Shown here one piece after another: positions 22,601 to 34,707 of a DNA stretch of 64,000 nt. Origin of the DNA: Platanthera guangdongensis (Eukaryota; Streptophyta; Magnoliopsida; Asparagales; Orchidaceae). The stretch spans positions 113,022,568 to 113,086,567 of the forward strand of contig CM077153.1 in NCBI GenBank assembly GCA_039583875.1, in the 5' to 3' direction. A program made the translations under genes and the position numbers. The notes beneath the pieces are model-generated. The model was not told the DNA's origin. It did no database searches and saw nothing but the letters and a program-made list of their open reading frames with translations. Within the stretch, counting starts at the first letter, position 1; each line of letters starts with the position of its first letter.

Positions 22601-23440
22601 ACCTTGATGATCTCTTTGAGGAAAGCAATGCCATCCGGCACCTGCCCATAGATCATCCAAGTTTGTACCCTCGAATACTCTCTGGTACCCTCAAGTGGTC
22701 CTGCAGGAGACCCACAACCTTGTTGATCTCAGAGGAAAGCAATGCCGCTCCGGCCGCACCTGCCCGAAAGATCAATTTAGGTTGTACTCCAGGCAAGAGG
22801 GCAGTAAACCTTTCCGTTAAGCTTACAGCTTCTATGACCCCGTGAGGAAAGCAATGCCGCTCCGGCCACACCTGCCCACTTGGTCACACAGGCCTGTAGC
22901 TCATTCTTCACAGGAAATTGACAAGGCGCGGACTGCAAAATTTAAGTCCGCTCCGTCCGCCAATACCTTGGGTTGATCTTACAGCCTCTGTGACCCAGCG
23001 AGGAAAGCAATGCCGCTCCGGCCGCACCTGCCCGCTTGGTCACCTAGTGCTGTGAATCATTTCAATCTCTATTACGGACTGCACTATGGTGTCCGCGCAG
23101 TCCGCCAACTATTTCCAATTTTCTTATATCTGACCTTGCGAGGAAAGCAATGCATTATGCACCTGCCCGCTTGGTTAGGTTTGGAATTTTTATCCTCGAG
23201 AACTGTACTTGGTTATCCGCGCAGTCCGTCGTTTATGCCGGAATATTGTAACTGACCTTGAGAGGAAAGCTATGCATTATGCACCTGCCCGCTGGTTTAG
23301 GTTGTGGATCATGTCTTGGAGCTGACTATATGTTAGTATTCGTACATTCCGCCAAGTTCGGATTGATCTTGAAGTTTTTGTGACCCAACTATAAGAAAAG
23401 CAATGCTACATGCACCTACCTGCTCGGATTGAACTTTCTT
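22601..23440 (+). repeat. Hairpin-type repeat array (E4), seven cores
   Basis: GAGGAAAGCAATGC followed by CACCTGCCCGCTTGGT recurs near 22618, 22730, 22842, 22998, 23138, 23259 and 23392 at spacings of 110-155 bp. It is the reverse complement of the arrays in E5, E6 and E7, as expected for an element in the other orientation. GCGGACTG and GCAGTCCGCC strings lie between cores. Confidence 0.8.
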
Positions 23441-24125
23441 AACTCGCAAAAAATTATTTAATTAGTTTACATGCAGACTGGAATTGGTATCCGTCAGAGT
23501 CCGCCAGTTATGTCTTTTTTGACAAGTTGTAAGGACTTGGCGAGCTGCAAATAAAATATCGCGCCCTGGATTATTGTCGGCCTTAGTTATCGTCAAGCTA
23601 TAGTTCATTTCTAGTAAAATGTGTGCGAACTGTTATATTATAGCCGCCCAGTCTGCAGGATTGATCCCCGATTGGTCTTTTCAGCTCGCAGCTTGACAGA
23701 AAATATGAGGCCGCAATGCTTATTATCATTAAGCTTAAAAGGTTTGTTGACAAAGAGAATCGCGGACTATTATTGGAACTCGTCAGAGTCCGCATGATCT
23801 TTTACTTCGACAACCAACTAAACTTTAGTCTCATTCTTTTTGCGGCGAATAGTGGTCAAATTATTTCATAAATTTTCCCAAATAGCAAGTTAGAAACTTA
23901 TACAGTGCGGACGATATTTGCATTGCGTGGACTGCTACATGGAGATCGCACTTAACTACGTCAATACATTTCAATAACAGAAAACAGAGAACATTGCAAA
24001 AAACACACTGATACCGGAATATCCTTTTCTATTTAATCAAAAATAAAGTTACATCTTTCATATATTCAGCGGACTCCAAACTTAACTCCGCTCTCTTTAC
24101 AAAAATGTTAAAAACAAAAAGTACA
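23441..24125. other. Non-coding region between array and accB (E4)
   Basis: No gene seen. Pairs such as GCGGACT with AGTCCGC recur, for example 23762-23795. It would be the 3' untranslated part of accB transcripts. Confidence 0.6.
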
Positions 24126-25946
24126 TTATTCTGCTTTGGCAATCTTCTGTTTCTTCTCTGCAGGAGGGCTTGGGCATTCGACATCAACCTCTGGAGAATA
24201 GTCCTCAGATCCACTTCCACTACTTCCATCTGAACCGGTGCTGGCCGCGGACTCGCTATGCGAGCTCTCGCTAGCAGAGGAAGATGCAGAGGCGTCGAAC
24301 TCGGCGGACTGATCTCCGCCTTGCTGGCTCAAACCAGTGTCGTTGGCAATTATCTTGGCTTCTCCGCCTTCTCCGTTTTCTTCTTCTTCTTCTTCTTCTT
24401 CCTCAACAATGACTTCTTTTCCTTTGGCAGTCCGCTCCATTGCCTTGACCTGCTCCTTCAACTCGGGGAAGAGCTGCAGGAAAGGGACGTCGTCCACCCC
24501 TGCTTTTGCAAAGCCACCACGGATAAATCGCTCGATAGCGATCTCAATGGTATCTTTCACAAAGGGGAGCATGGCGGACTGGAACTATCATTTTCCAAGT
24601 CATAGGCGACCTGCGAGAAACAAAGGGACAAACATCAGTTCGCGGCGGACATCAAACTGAGACCACTGCAAATATAACTTACCACCCGCTCTTCTTTCTG
24701 TTGAGCGACCTTTTTCCCTAGCCGCACGTTTCTTTCCTTGATCACCCTTTTTTCTTCTTGAAGTTGCTCGTTTTGTCTGAGCAGGTCTCTGGCCAGGGAA
24801 CAAACAAAATGGTTTGTAACTGCGCTGTTCTCACTTGCCTGAGCGACTAGCAGAGGGAGGTCGGCAGCGGAAACTTTCTTCAAGTCGCTCAAGTTGCGCT
24901 ACCCATAGAGCGCGGATATCGCGACATGAGCTTAGCGGGTTATCTTTGAACTCTTCCATGATGGAAGCGCTGTCGACAGGCAGACATGCTTTTTATTATT
25001 GTGCCAGTGGATCATCGGGTTCCCCCTCAGATCCTTCTGGTAGTTGCCAAAGCCCTGCATCGCAAAGCTTTAAGAAGAGGAGCAGTCCAACGTGGGATCC
25101 CCCTCTTCTTTCCTTTTTCTTGTGACTTCCTGTTTTCTCTCCCTCTGTGTAGGGGTAAACCTGCTTGGCGTTTGTGGCAGGTTTGCAGGCACGGCCAAGG
25201 TCGCCGCAAGAAAAGAACATGTTAGCACGCAGGTCATGGCAGATACAAGAGTAAGTTTGTAGAAGCTTACTTTCTTTGCGAAATACGTCACCCAAGCCCG
25301 CCAGCAATGGGATATAGTGCTCTATGTCCAGCCTAGCTCCAGCAAGGAACTCAACAATAGCGAGCTCCACCGCATCCAGCCGGACACTCTTGAAGGCGTA
25401 GTCTGCGCGCTCCTACGGATAGGTTTGAACAAACCCGAGGTCGCCCTCGAAGATCAAAAACCTTGAGGTCCGGTTATGGATCTTGTTGGGCAGACCCGTG
25501 ACCTTCATTCCTCTGCAGTAGAAATAGATCACCCCTTTGTAAGGGCGACCTCCAGACGGAGTTATTGAGCGAGCTGAGAAGATCTTGCGGGAGATGTTAA
25601 GGGAGAAAGTGATCTTCTCAGACCGCAAGTAAGAAAGGAAGCTATAAATGGCAGCGAGTGTGTTAGGTGCGAGCTGGCCTGGCACCATCCCGTAGTGTTC
25701 GAATATCTCTACCATCTCCCATAACAGTGGGAATCTGAACCCGCTATCAAAGTGGTCTATAGGTACAGCGATCTGAGTCGCTGTTGAAAAGTTTAATCTT
25801 TCTTCATGCACAGGAAGGCGGACAAGCAGAGTTGAGTCCGCCATATGTCTCTCAACAAAGGCCTCAAGGCCGGACTCCGTCAAAGTACATTTCTTGTGAT
25901 CGGCAACGTGGAAAGCAACCACAGCATCAGTTCTGGCGGACACCAT
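24126..25946 (-). pseudogene. accB of E4, three exons, several stops
   Basis: Exon 1 25946-25271 (676 nt), exon 2 25203-24683 (521 nt), exon 3 24610-24126. These exon 1 and 2 lengths equal those in E5, E6 and E7. Exon 1 is open until a TAG near 25413, a CAG to TAG change, and shows the whole gypsy-type transposon-like domain. Exon 2 has TAA and TAG codons but no net indel. Exon 3 has a 1-bp deletion near its start, then an open 148-codon stretch with an acidic run, Ser-rich region and KKQKIAK tail. The intron 1 acceptor is changed from AG to GG at 25204-25205, so even splicing is lost. Confidence 0.85.
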
Positions 25947-25961
25947 GTCTACAGGCCGCAA

Positions 25962-25973
25962 GATTTATAGTAG
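25962..25973 (-). promoter_or_regulatory. TATA-like box of accB (E4)
   Basis: The minus strand reads CTACTATAAATC, only about 16 bp from the ATG at 25946, closer than in the other copies. A deletion between box and ATG is likely. Confidence 0.5.
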
Positions 25974-26371
25974 TGGAGATCTGACAGCTTTTTGGCTAGG
26001 ACGCGCAGTTTGATTATCGAGTCCGCGAAATCCGAACCACAGTTTCATGCAGCAAAAATAAAGATAACGCGGACACAAAACTCGAGTCCGCTCTCTTTGC
26101 TATTTCCAGTCTCCGGAATATCTGCCAAGCAAAGTTCAAAGCACAAAATGAAGCGGACATAGTTTCATTCCGCCCAGCTCACGATGCTTCCCACCTGCAC
26201 ATTCATAAGTTAAATTCAGAGAACAAGCGCAAATTAGCAGTAGAATGTGCGGATATCTTATTTAGTCCGCATAAAGCACAGTACATTTCATCACAAGCCA
26301 CAGCATAGAGCATTGTTTAAAGTACAAATAAATATACATCAACAAATCGAATAGTTTGCAGTTTTGCGGAC
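25974..26371. other. Spacer between accA and accB (E4)
   Basis: No gene seen. GCGGAC and GTCCGC strings are frequent. Confidence 0.6.
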
Positions 26372-28079
26372 TCAGCGGTCTCTATTTTCAATTCACGCTG
26401 ACCTCACTGTCCTGACCCTGCACAAGTGCACTGCCTGGACAGTTATCTGAAGAACTTCGCAATACATGAGACAGATGTGATGATGAATGGGGTTAATGGC
26501 CTGATTCATGTGAGCGGCCTCCCAGTCTACCCAACTTAGGGGAATCATCGGCTCCATTGCCGGCCTCAGCTCCTCGTCCGCGGCGTGCTGGCTACCCTCT
26601 ACTGGTGCTACTGCCTCTGGAGCGACGCGATCTGGCAATCACAATCTCTGCTCGGCGACGTCGGCAGCCCGCTTCCCTTTCTCTTCCCGTGCCATCGCCA
26701 AGTGCTTTCCTTTGTAGAAGCGGACATCATCAGCAAGTCTTTTCTTCTCTTTATCAGACCTCTCCAGCCCCCTTGAGATGCTGGCGATCTGGTCCTTTAA
26801 GGCTTTCTCGCGCTTCGCCGATGCCTTGTTGCGCTCTTCCGACTTCCTTAACTCCGTTCTAATTTTTTGAATTTCGGCTTGAAACTTCTTTTCTAACTCT
26901 GTGATGTTATCCAGGCTGGGATGCTCGCCTCTTGCGGACTCATCATGCGAGCCCGCGTCAACTCCGGTATTCGGTGTAGTCACATACTCCCCACTCTCGA
27001 TAGAGACCGGCGGTGACTTTCTACCTGCAACAAAGAAGGTAAATTTCACATTAAAATACAGTCCGCAGCGGACTCAAAGTATCAAGATAAAAGATCACTT
27101 TTGGCAAAAGCAGCAGCGAGTTGCTGACTATCGAAGATAGGCCGCCTTGCTCGCTCCGGGTCAAAGGTGCTTAACCGTTTCTTCGATTCGCGATGGACTT
27201 TGATTCTCTTTTCAGTCGTAGATCTTGTGGAAACAACAATGTCATCGGTCTCGGTGATGATCTTGATTGGCCTCGACTTCCGCTGCGGCGACCTGTAAAG
27301 GCATTGACGCTAAAAGTATTTAGGCGTCGGTTGGAGGTTACCTGTCTGCAGCAGCTCTGCAACAATCCGCATATCTTCAGCTTCTTTGTCCGCCGCGGCC
27401 TTCTTCGAGGCTGCCTCAACCGTAGCCACATGGGCGGCGATCTGCTTCATCTGTTCCGCTATCTTCTCTTTCAGTTTTCCTTCTCTTTTTCCTCAGTAGT
27501 GGATAAAGAAGGGAGCTCGCCGATCTTTACTCCCAAGATTTCTACCTCATGATGCATTACATCCAACATGGATTTGTTGATGAGATCAAGTTGTTCGACA
27601 TCTATGAAATTTAGTATCTCTTCAGTGGACAAACTGACCGTGGAGAGGGAATTGTCTCCCTGAACTTGGGCCTTCGGTGTAACAAGGTCGCTTTCAGGAA
27701 CTTCTCTTTCACGCGGCCTGTGCTGCAAGTCCACATCTCCAGTCCGCACGGAGATATTATTCTCTTTCATCGCCCGCAGCTTCTTTTCAACCCGCTCGGC
27801 CATAGTGGACTTTTCCCTCTTCCTCTTCTTTTCAGAAGGGGCCTTTTTCTCAACAGATTCCGTGACAGCCTTTCCTAAATCAGGCTGGCGCTCGCAGACT
27901 ATCTCAAGCTTTGCAGCAACCAATGCCCTTGAAGGCACTCCTTCCTCAACTCCTTCTCCCGCAGACAGCCTATCCTCATCAAGGTTAACAATGGGTTGCT
28001 GGGCGTTGGGGGATGACAACTCAGTTTCATTATTTGCGCAAACCGTGTCTGCCGAGTTCGTAGTTTTCTGAGTGTAGTC
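26372..28079 (-). pseudogene. accA of E4, 5' end missing
   Basis: Exon 1 is cut at about 28079 within the SQKT-NSAD segment, so the N-terminus is lost. It keeps a basic block (EKKRKREKSTMAERVEKKLRAMKE), LQHRPRERE, and an acidic and coiled region. A phase-1 intron (27098-27025, GT-AG) precedes the exon with GRKSPP and a long coiled coil of KREKALKDQIASISRGLERS type. The C-terminal block matches VDREAAHMHRTIN. Stops lie near 27324, at 26638 and at 26395. Role unknown; the basic block and coiled coils suggest a nuclear oligomer (inference). Confidence 0.75.
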
Positions 28080-28409
28080 ACGGGAAGCAAAAAGAAAGAA
28101 CACGCCAGTCCGCGCAGAAGGGGCAGACTGGGCTCGCGGGCTGGAGCCTCCATCTGCTACTGCTAGGCGCGATCTGCTGAGGACGGCGGCCTAGGCGGAC
28201 GGGACACTGCTTCCGCTTATGTAGAGAATCCAGAGATCTCAAGGCATTGCAGACTGGCGAACAGAGCATTGAGTCCGCCGCTGGGGGATCATCCTTGGTG
28301 GCCGATTACCGCCGCTTTGCTGGACTGGGCTGACTGCCTAACTGAGTCCGCGAATATTGAAAGGGGGTCTTGGAATCTTGTAGGATGTTGCGGACTGGGG
28401 GGGTTAACA
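28080..28409 (-). repeat. E5 3' LTR, right part only
   Basis: Matches the last 330 bp of family II LTRs and ends GGGGGTTAACA. The outer 420 bp are missing and the break abuts accA of E4, so this junction is a deletion or recombination, not a clean insertion. Confidence 0.85.
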
Positions 28410-28497
28410 TAATCCCCGCACATTTTTAAGTTTCCAGAAAACTTCAAAAATGTTTCGTTAACCGCCGAGTCCGCAAGCCTCATTAATGCCGCCAGCG

Positions 28498-28507
28498 CTA
28501 TAAATAT
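28498..28507 (+). promoter_or_regulatory. TATA box of accA (E5)
   Basis: CTATAAATAT, 30 bp before the start of the conserved reading frame and about 90 bp inside the element from the LTR. Identical boxes are in E6 and E7. Confidence 0.7.
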
Positions 28508-28527
28508 CGCTGGAGGGCCTGGAACTG

Positions 28528-30549
28528 TTGGAAATTCCGATCGACACGGGGCGCTATTCACCACTTGCGGTCTCCACTTTGCAGTCCGGCATGGCAAGGC
28601 TTGGAGCTTTCTTCTCTAGTCTCACTGCAAAAGGCGAGATGGCACTAACGCCTATGAAGACTAAGAAGATAATAAAGAGGACGACGAGAGGGGATCCTGT
28701 CCGCTCTATTGGAGAAAGTTCCCACAGCCAGAAGCCTGCTGAAAAGGCAGTCCGCCGCGCTGATATATCTGTGCGCGAGGACGTCACAGTTCTTGACGCT
28801 GAACCACAGAGAAGTGAAAAGTTATTGACTCTGTCGGACACTTCCCCTTCCCAGAAAACGGTGAATTCGGCGGACAACTTTGACGAACACACTAGGACCG
28901 AAATAGAATCCCCCAACGCTCATGAGCCCATCGTTATCCTTTACGAAGATAGGCGGACTGCGGGAGAGGAAGTTGGCAAGGATGCGCCTTCAATGGCATT
29001 GATCGCCGTGAACCCTGAGACGGTCCGCGAGAGCTAGCCCAACTTAGGGGAGGCTGTCGCGGACTCTGCCGAGAAGAGAGCTTCTAGAAAGAAAAGGAAG
29101 AGGGATGACTCAACCGTGGCTGAGCGGGTTGAGAAGAAATTGCGCGCGATGAAGGAGAAGAATATCTCCAAGCGGACTAGAGATGCGGACTTACAACATA
29201 GACCGCGCGAGAAAGAAGTTCCCGACAGCGATTTGATTACACTGGAGGCCCAAATTCAGGGAGACAATTCCCTCTCCATGGTCAGTTTAACCACAGATGA
29301 GATAATAGATTTGATACATGTCAATGAAGTAGATCTAATCAACGAATCCTTGCTGAGTGTACTGCAGCAATCTGAGGTGGAAGCCATTGGAGAGAAGGGT
29401 AGCGAACTGCCTTCTTTGTCCGCTGCTGAGGAAGAAGAGAGGGAAAGACTGAAGCAGAAGATAGAGGAGCAGAAGAAACAAATCGCTGCTCATGTAGCTG
29501 TGGCGGAGGCGGCCTCGAAGCAGGTCGCGACGGACAAGAACGCGGAGGATCCGCGGACTGCAGTAGAGTTATTGCGGTCAGGTAATTTTCAACCGGCGCC
29601 TAAGTTTTTTAAGCGTCAGTGACTTTACAGGTCACCGCCGCGGAAGTCGAGACCAATCAAGATCATCACTGAAACTGACGACATCGTGGTTTCAAAAAGT
29701 TCTGCTACTGAGAAAAGAGCTAAAGTTCACCACGAATGGAAGAAGTGGTTAAGCGCCTTTGACCCGGAGCGGGCAAGGCGGCCAATCTTCTTCGATAGTT
29801 GGCAACTCGCTGCTACTATGTCCAAATGTGATCTTTCATCCTTTCTTTGAGCCCGCCGCAGACTGTCTTTGAATGTGAAGTTGACTTTCTTTGTTGCAGG
29901 TAGAAAGTCCCCACCAGGCACTGTCGAGAGTGGGGAGATTGTGGTAACGCCGAGTACTGATGTCGATGCGGTCTCGCAGTAGGAGTCCGCAAGAGATGAG
30001 CAGCCCCTCCTGAGCGATATCAGGGAGTTAGAAAGGAAATTTCAAACTGAAATTCAGAATATTAAAGCAGAGTTAAAGAAGGCGGAGGAGCTCGAGAAAG
30101 CATCAGCGGAGTGCGAGAAATCCCTAAAGGACCAGATCGCCAGCATCTCGAGGGCGCTGGAGAGGTCCGATAGGGAGAAGAAGAGGCTCGCAGATGATGT
30201 CCGCTTCTATAAGGGCAAGCAATTGGCATCGGTGCGTGAAGAAAAGGGGAAGCGGGCTGCTGAGGTCGCTGAGCAGAGGTCGCGATTACCAGATCGTGCT
30301 GCTCCGGAGGTCATAGCACCGGCGAGTGGTCAACAGGCTGCGGATGAGGAGCCGAGGCCGACAGTGGAGCCAATAGTTCGCCTTAGCCGGGTAGACTGAG
30401 AGGCTGCCCACATGAACCGGACTATTAATGTCATTCATCATCATATATGCCGCCTATACAACTAGATTCTTCAAATTAGCGACCAAGCTGCGCACTTGTG
30501 CAGAGATCAGACGGAAAGACCAGCGCGGACCGAAACTAAGGACCGCTGA
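28528..30549 (+). pseudogene. accA of E5, several stops
   Basis: The conserved frame begins TGRYSPLAV at about residue 6; the first ATG in frame is 28591, as the ATG used in E7 is TTG here. Basic block ERVEKKLRAMKEKN, LQHRPREKE, coiled coil near EEEERERLKQKIEEQKKQ. Phase-1 intron 29828-29899 (72 nt). The second exon has GRKSPPG, the Glu/Lys coiled coil and the HMNRTINVIHHH block. Stops are seen near 29035, 29621, 29982, 30397 and 30463. Like the others, it is transcribed away from the adjacent LTR and opposite to gag-pol. Confidence 0.8.
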
Positions 30550-31022
30550 GTCCGTGATGCCATGAACTATCAATTTGTTTGATTGTATAATTATGTGTGT
30601 TTTTTAAACAATGCTCTGCTGTGGATTGCAATGAACTGTGCTGCGATCTATGGAGACTGAGTAATATATCCGCCCATTTTGTTGCTTATTTTTGCTGTGA
30701 TCTGTGGCGAACTGTGCAGACTAATGCTGTGTCCGCTTCACCTTATTTAACTTCTGCAGGTGGGAAATGTTGTGAACTAAGCGGACTGAAACTGTGTCCG
30801 CCTCTTATATTTTAACTTGTCTGGAGGGAAGTATCGCGAACTGGGCGGACTGAAACTGTGTCCGCCTTAATTTGTGCTTTGAACTTTTCTTGGGATGTGA
30901 ATTTTAGTTAGTGTCCGCGTTGTTTTTTTATTTTTGCTTCGTGAATAATTGGATTTTTGCGGACAATGCGGATTGAAAAAGCGAGCTGTGCGGCCTGGCC
31001 AAAAAGCTGTCAGACCCTATAA
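30550..31022. other. Spacer between accA and accB (E5)
   Basis: No gene seen. A phrase with GCGGACTGAAACTGTGTCCGC recurs in variant forms around 30720-30870, each pairing GCGGAC with GTCCGC about 15 bp apart. Confidence 0.65.
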
Positions 31023-31032
31023 CTATAAATAT
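31023..31032 (+). promoter_or_regulatory. TATA box of accB (E5)
   Basis: CTATAAATAT, 63 bp before the ATG at 31096. Two short upstream ATGs lie between. Confidence 0.7.
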
Positions 31033-31095
31033 AGCCATGCCGCTTCTTTTATGCAGGAAAACTGTTGAAGCTAAAGGACCTTGCGGCCTGCCAAA

Positions 31096-32943
31096 ATGGT
31101 ATCCGCCAGGACTGATGCTGCTGTGGCTTTCCACGCCGCCGACCACCGAAAGTGCACTTTAACTTAGGCCGATCTGGAGGCCTTTGTTGAGAAAAAGATG
31201 GCGAATTCAAACTTGCTTGTCCGCCTTCCTGCTCACGAAGAAAGGCTAAATTTTTCAACTGCCACTCAGATCGCTATTCCAATTGATCATTTTGACAGCA
31301 GATTCAAGTTTCCGCTATTATGGTATCTCGCCGAAATCTTCGAGCATTATGGAATGTTTCCGGGCCAGCTCGCGCCCAACAACCTTGCTGCTATTTGCAG
31401 CTTCATCTCCTACTTGCGGTCTGAGAAGATCGCTTTCTCCATGAACGTCTTCCGCAAGATTTTCTCCGTCCGCTCGATAACTGCATCTGGAGGCCGCCCC
31501 TACAAGGGGGTAATATACTTTTACTATAGAGGGATGAAGGTTGTGGGCCTTCCAAACAAGATCCACAACTGGACCTCCAGGTTCTTGATCTTTGAAGGCG
31601 ACCAAGGGTTCGCGCACACCTATCCGCAAGTGCGCGCGGACTCTGCCTTCAAGAGCGTCCCTCTTGACGCCATGGAGTGCGCCATCGTCGAATTCCTTGC
31701 TGATGCCAGGCTCGACATTGAGCATTACATTCCGCTACTGAAGAGCTTGGCGGACATCTCGCGCAAAGAAAGTAAGCTTTTTTGGCGAACTCAAGTTTGT
31801 ATCCGCAGCGACCTTAGTGCTAACTCTTTTGTTTTTGCAGCAACCTTGGCGGTACCCGCCAATTTGCCGCAGACGCCTAGCGGCTTTGTTCCTACACAAA
31901 GAGAGAAGAAACCAGAAGTTGCAAGGAAGAGAAAAGAAGAAGGAGATCCCGCGGAGGATTATTCTTCCTCTGAAAGTTTCACCATGCGCTGCTTCAGAAA
32001 CAGACAGAAGGATCTTAGGGGGAACCCGATGATCCACTGGCATAACAAGGATAAACATGTTCGCTTGTCCACCGCGCTCCCCTTGTGGAAGAGTCCGAGA
32101 ATAACTCGCCATGCCCATGTTGCGAATTCCGCACTCTACGGAAAATGCAACTTGAGCGATCTGAAGAAAGTGGTCGCTGCTGATCTCCCTTTGCTAGCCT
32201 CCCAGGCTAGTGTGAATAGTGTGGTGACGAACCACTTTGTCGCTTCCTTGACAAGAGACCTGCTTAGACAGAACGAGCAGCTTCAAGAAGATAACAAAGT
32301 GCTCAAGGAGAGAATTCCGCGGTTAGGGAAGAAAGTTGCTCAGCAAAAGGAAGAGCTCGGGGTGAGTTGAATTCGCAGCGGCCTTAATTTGCAGTCCGCC
32401 GCGAACTGATGTTTGACTCTTTGTTTTGCGCAGGTCGCCTACGACTTGGAGAACAACAGCTTCCAGGCCGCCATGCTCCCCTTTGTGAAGGAAACCGTCT
32501 AGGTCGCCATCGAGCGATTTGTCCGCGGCGGCTTTGCAAAGGAAGGAGTGGATGGCGTTCCCTTCTTGGAGCTCTTCCCAGAGTTGGCACCGCAGGTCGC
32601 AGCAGTGGAGCGGGCTGCAAAGGTTAAAGATATCATCGAGGAGGAAGATGAAGGCGAAGAAGAAGAAGACGAAGTGCAAGGCGAAGGACAAGGCAAAGAG
32701 CAAGGCGTCATGGTAACAACGGATGACACTGTCTCAAGCCAGCGAGGCGGAGAACAGTCCGCCGAGTTCAGCCCCTCTGCATCCTCCTCTGCGGACAGGA
32801 GCTCGCATAGCGAGTCCGCCTCAAGCACTGGATCAAATAGCAGTAGCGGAAGCGGCTCGGAGGGCTATTCTCCTGAAGTCGATGTTGAAGGCCTAAGTCC
32901 ACCACCTCCTGCCGAAAAGAAACAAAAGACTGCTGAAGATTAA
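31096..32943 (+). pseudogene. accB of E5, two nonsense codons
   Basis: Exon 1 31096-31771, exon 2 31841-32361, exon 3 32434-32943, with introns of 69 and 72 nt. TAG codons at 31165 and 32500 are the only breaks I find; no frameshift. The domain resembling Transposase_28 covers about residues 40-215. Residues around 225-260 are linked to PQTPSGF and a basic KKPEVARKRKEEG stretch; a coiled coil (LLRQNEQLQEDNKVLKE) ends exon 2; exon 3 has acidic, Ser-rich and KKQKTAED parts. It converges with pol across the repeat array. Confidence 0.85.
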
Positions 32944-33484
32944 TGTATTTTTTTCTTTTTTGATTTTGTAAATGGGGTAGGCTCAAGATTGCAGTCCGCC
33001 GAATAGATAAAATTTTTTTTTGATGAAATAGAATGGATTTTCTAGCATCTGTGTGCTTCCTGCAATGTTCTTCATTTTCTGTATTTGACGCGATTAAGTT
33101 CGATCTGATTTAGCAGTCCGCATGATACGCGGATAGATCATACTGTATGAGCTTTTTGACTTGCCGATTAGATGACCATTGTCCGCCGTAAGAATGAGGA
33201 CGAAAATGTCAGGCGGACTCCGTTGAGTTCCAATTGTAGTCCGCGAGATACAAAGATCATCCATAATGAGTTGGACTTGCTGATTAGGAAATTCCATTTA
33301 TCAATCCGGTCATTGTCCGCCGTAAGAATGTACACTTGACGAAAATATAAGGCAGACTCAGTTGAGTTCCAATAGCAGTCCGCAATTCTCTTTATTAATC
33401 TTTCAAACTTAATGATATGGGAAGCCATTCGGTGGACTGGGCTGATATGATTTCACAGTTCGCACATATGTTAATAGAAATGAT
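32944..33484. other. 3' region of accB (E5)
   Basis: No gene seen. Two copies of a phrase with GCGGACTC, GTTGAGTTCCAAT and AGTCCGC occur at about 33213-33247 and 33352-33386, also found in E6 and E7 at the same place. Confidence 0.65.
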
Positions 33485-34011
33485 CTATAGCTTGCGACCA
33501 GGTGGGCAGGTGCGGTAGGCATTGCTTTCCTTACCAGGTCACAAGCTAAGACCCAAGGAAACCAACGGACTGAGCGGATAAAGAAAACCAGTCCGCACTA
33601 AATAGAAGAAATGACCTATAGCTTGCGACCAGGTGGGCAGGTGCGTGTGGCATTGCTTTCCTCACCAGGCCACAAGCTATGCGATCAACCCAAGGAAACC
33701 GACGGACTGCGTGGATAAAGAAAACCAATACGCACTAAATAGAAGAAATGACCTATAGCTTGCAACCAGGTGGGCAGGTGCGCGTGACATAGCTTTCCTC
33801 ACCAGCCACAGGCTATACGATCAACCCAAAGAAAACTTGCGGACTGCGCGGATAAAGAAAACCAGTCCGCACTAAACAGAAGAAATGTCCTATAGCTTGC
33901 GACCAGGTGGGCATGTGAGCGTGGCATTGCTTTTCTCACCAGCCACAAGCTATACGATCAACCCAAAGAAAACTGGCGGACTGCGTGGATAAAGAAAAGC
34001 AGTCCGCGCTA
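33485..34011. repeat. Hairpin repeat array (E5), four units
   Basis: Units start at 33485, 33616, 33752 and 33890 (131-138 bp). Each has CTATAGCTTG and, 70-80 bp on, CAAGCTAT or a variant, which can pair. GCGGACTG and CAGTCCGC then pair around a loop of about 16 bases holding GCGGATAAAGAAAAC. Confidence 0.9.
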
Positions 34012-34707
34012 GGCAGATTCCCTGCGAAGAGTAAGATGCAGACTTATCGGAACGGTCCCCTGCCCTCTTGCCTAGAGTACAGTCTAAGCTGTGGGTGTCC
34101 TGCAGGCACTGCTTGAGGGTACCATGGAGTGTTCGAGGGTTACAAGCTAAGATGATCGGTGGGCAGGTGCGGTAGGTATTGCTTTCCACACACGATCATC
34201 AAAGTTGTAACGATATCACAAATGCGGCATGGTAGAGCTTTACTCCCACCCTGTCCCTCCATAATGCAGAGGTGGGGTCAGGTACTAGTCGGGATCCGAA
34301 GTCCAGAATCCTACCACACTAGAGCCTGGAAGCTCCCACTATACGGTGCGAAATCTCCTCGCAACACGTGGTCTTCGTGGTGTTACGCTAATGACAACAG
34401 CTCTTGGGGAGGTCTTGCTGAACTCGGCGATGTCTCCTGGTATCAGGGAACCGTTAATGATCTTTGGGAGAGAAAGAGAGAACAATAGGAAAAAGTGTCA
34501 GTATGAATCCTTTGATTAATAAAATGCATTTGCAAAGCAAGCATAAGAAAGAAAAGAGAGTTCAAGGGCGGAACCGTTTTGCAATCTTTCTTGCTTAGCT
34601 TGCCAACTGTTACGCTTGAATACATAAAACACTTGAAGAAGCGTTAGCAAGCAGTTTTTATTCAAAACGATTCTTGAAGAGGATACATAGAATAGAAAAG
34701 AGGAGGT
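34012..34707 (-). other. Conserved untranslated block after pol (E5)
   Basis: Closely similar to 51787-52474 and 59776-60460, though it codes for nothing I can recognise. Shared strings include CCTGCGAAGAG, GGTGGGGTCAGGTAC, CGAAATCTCCTCGCAACACG and GTGTTA-GCTAATGACAAC. Conservation between copies suggests a role in the gag-pol RNA. Confidence 0.65.

Larger units (their letters stand above)
17453..28079 (+). mobile_element. E4: family II element, decayed, both ends missing
   Basis: It starts inside gag at the E3 insertion point and ends inside accA where a truncated E5 LTR begins. In between, in order: gag-pol (plus), conserved untranslated block, repeat array, accB (minus), accA (minus). The many stops and frameshifts in pol make it one of the older copies. 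Confidence 0.8.
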
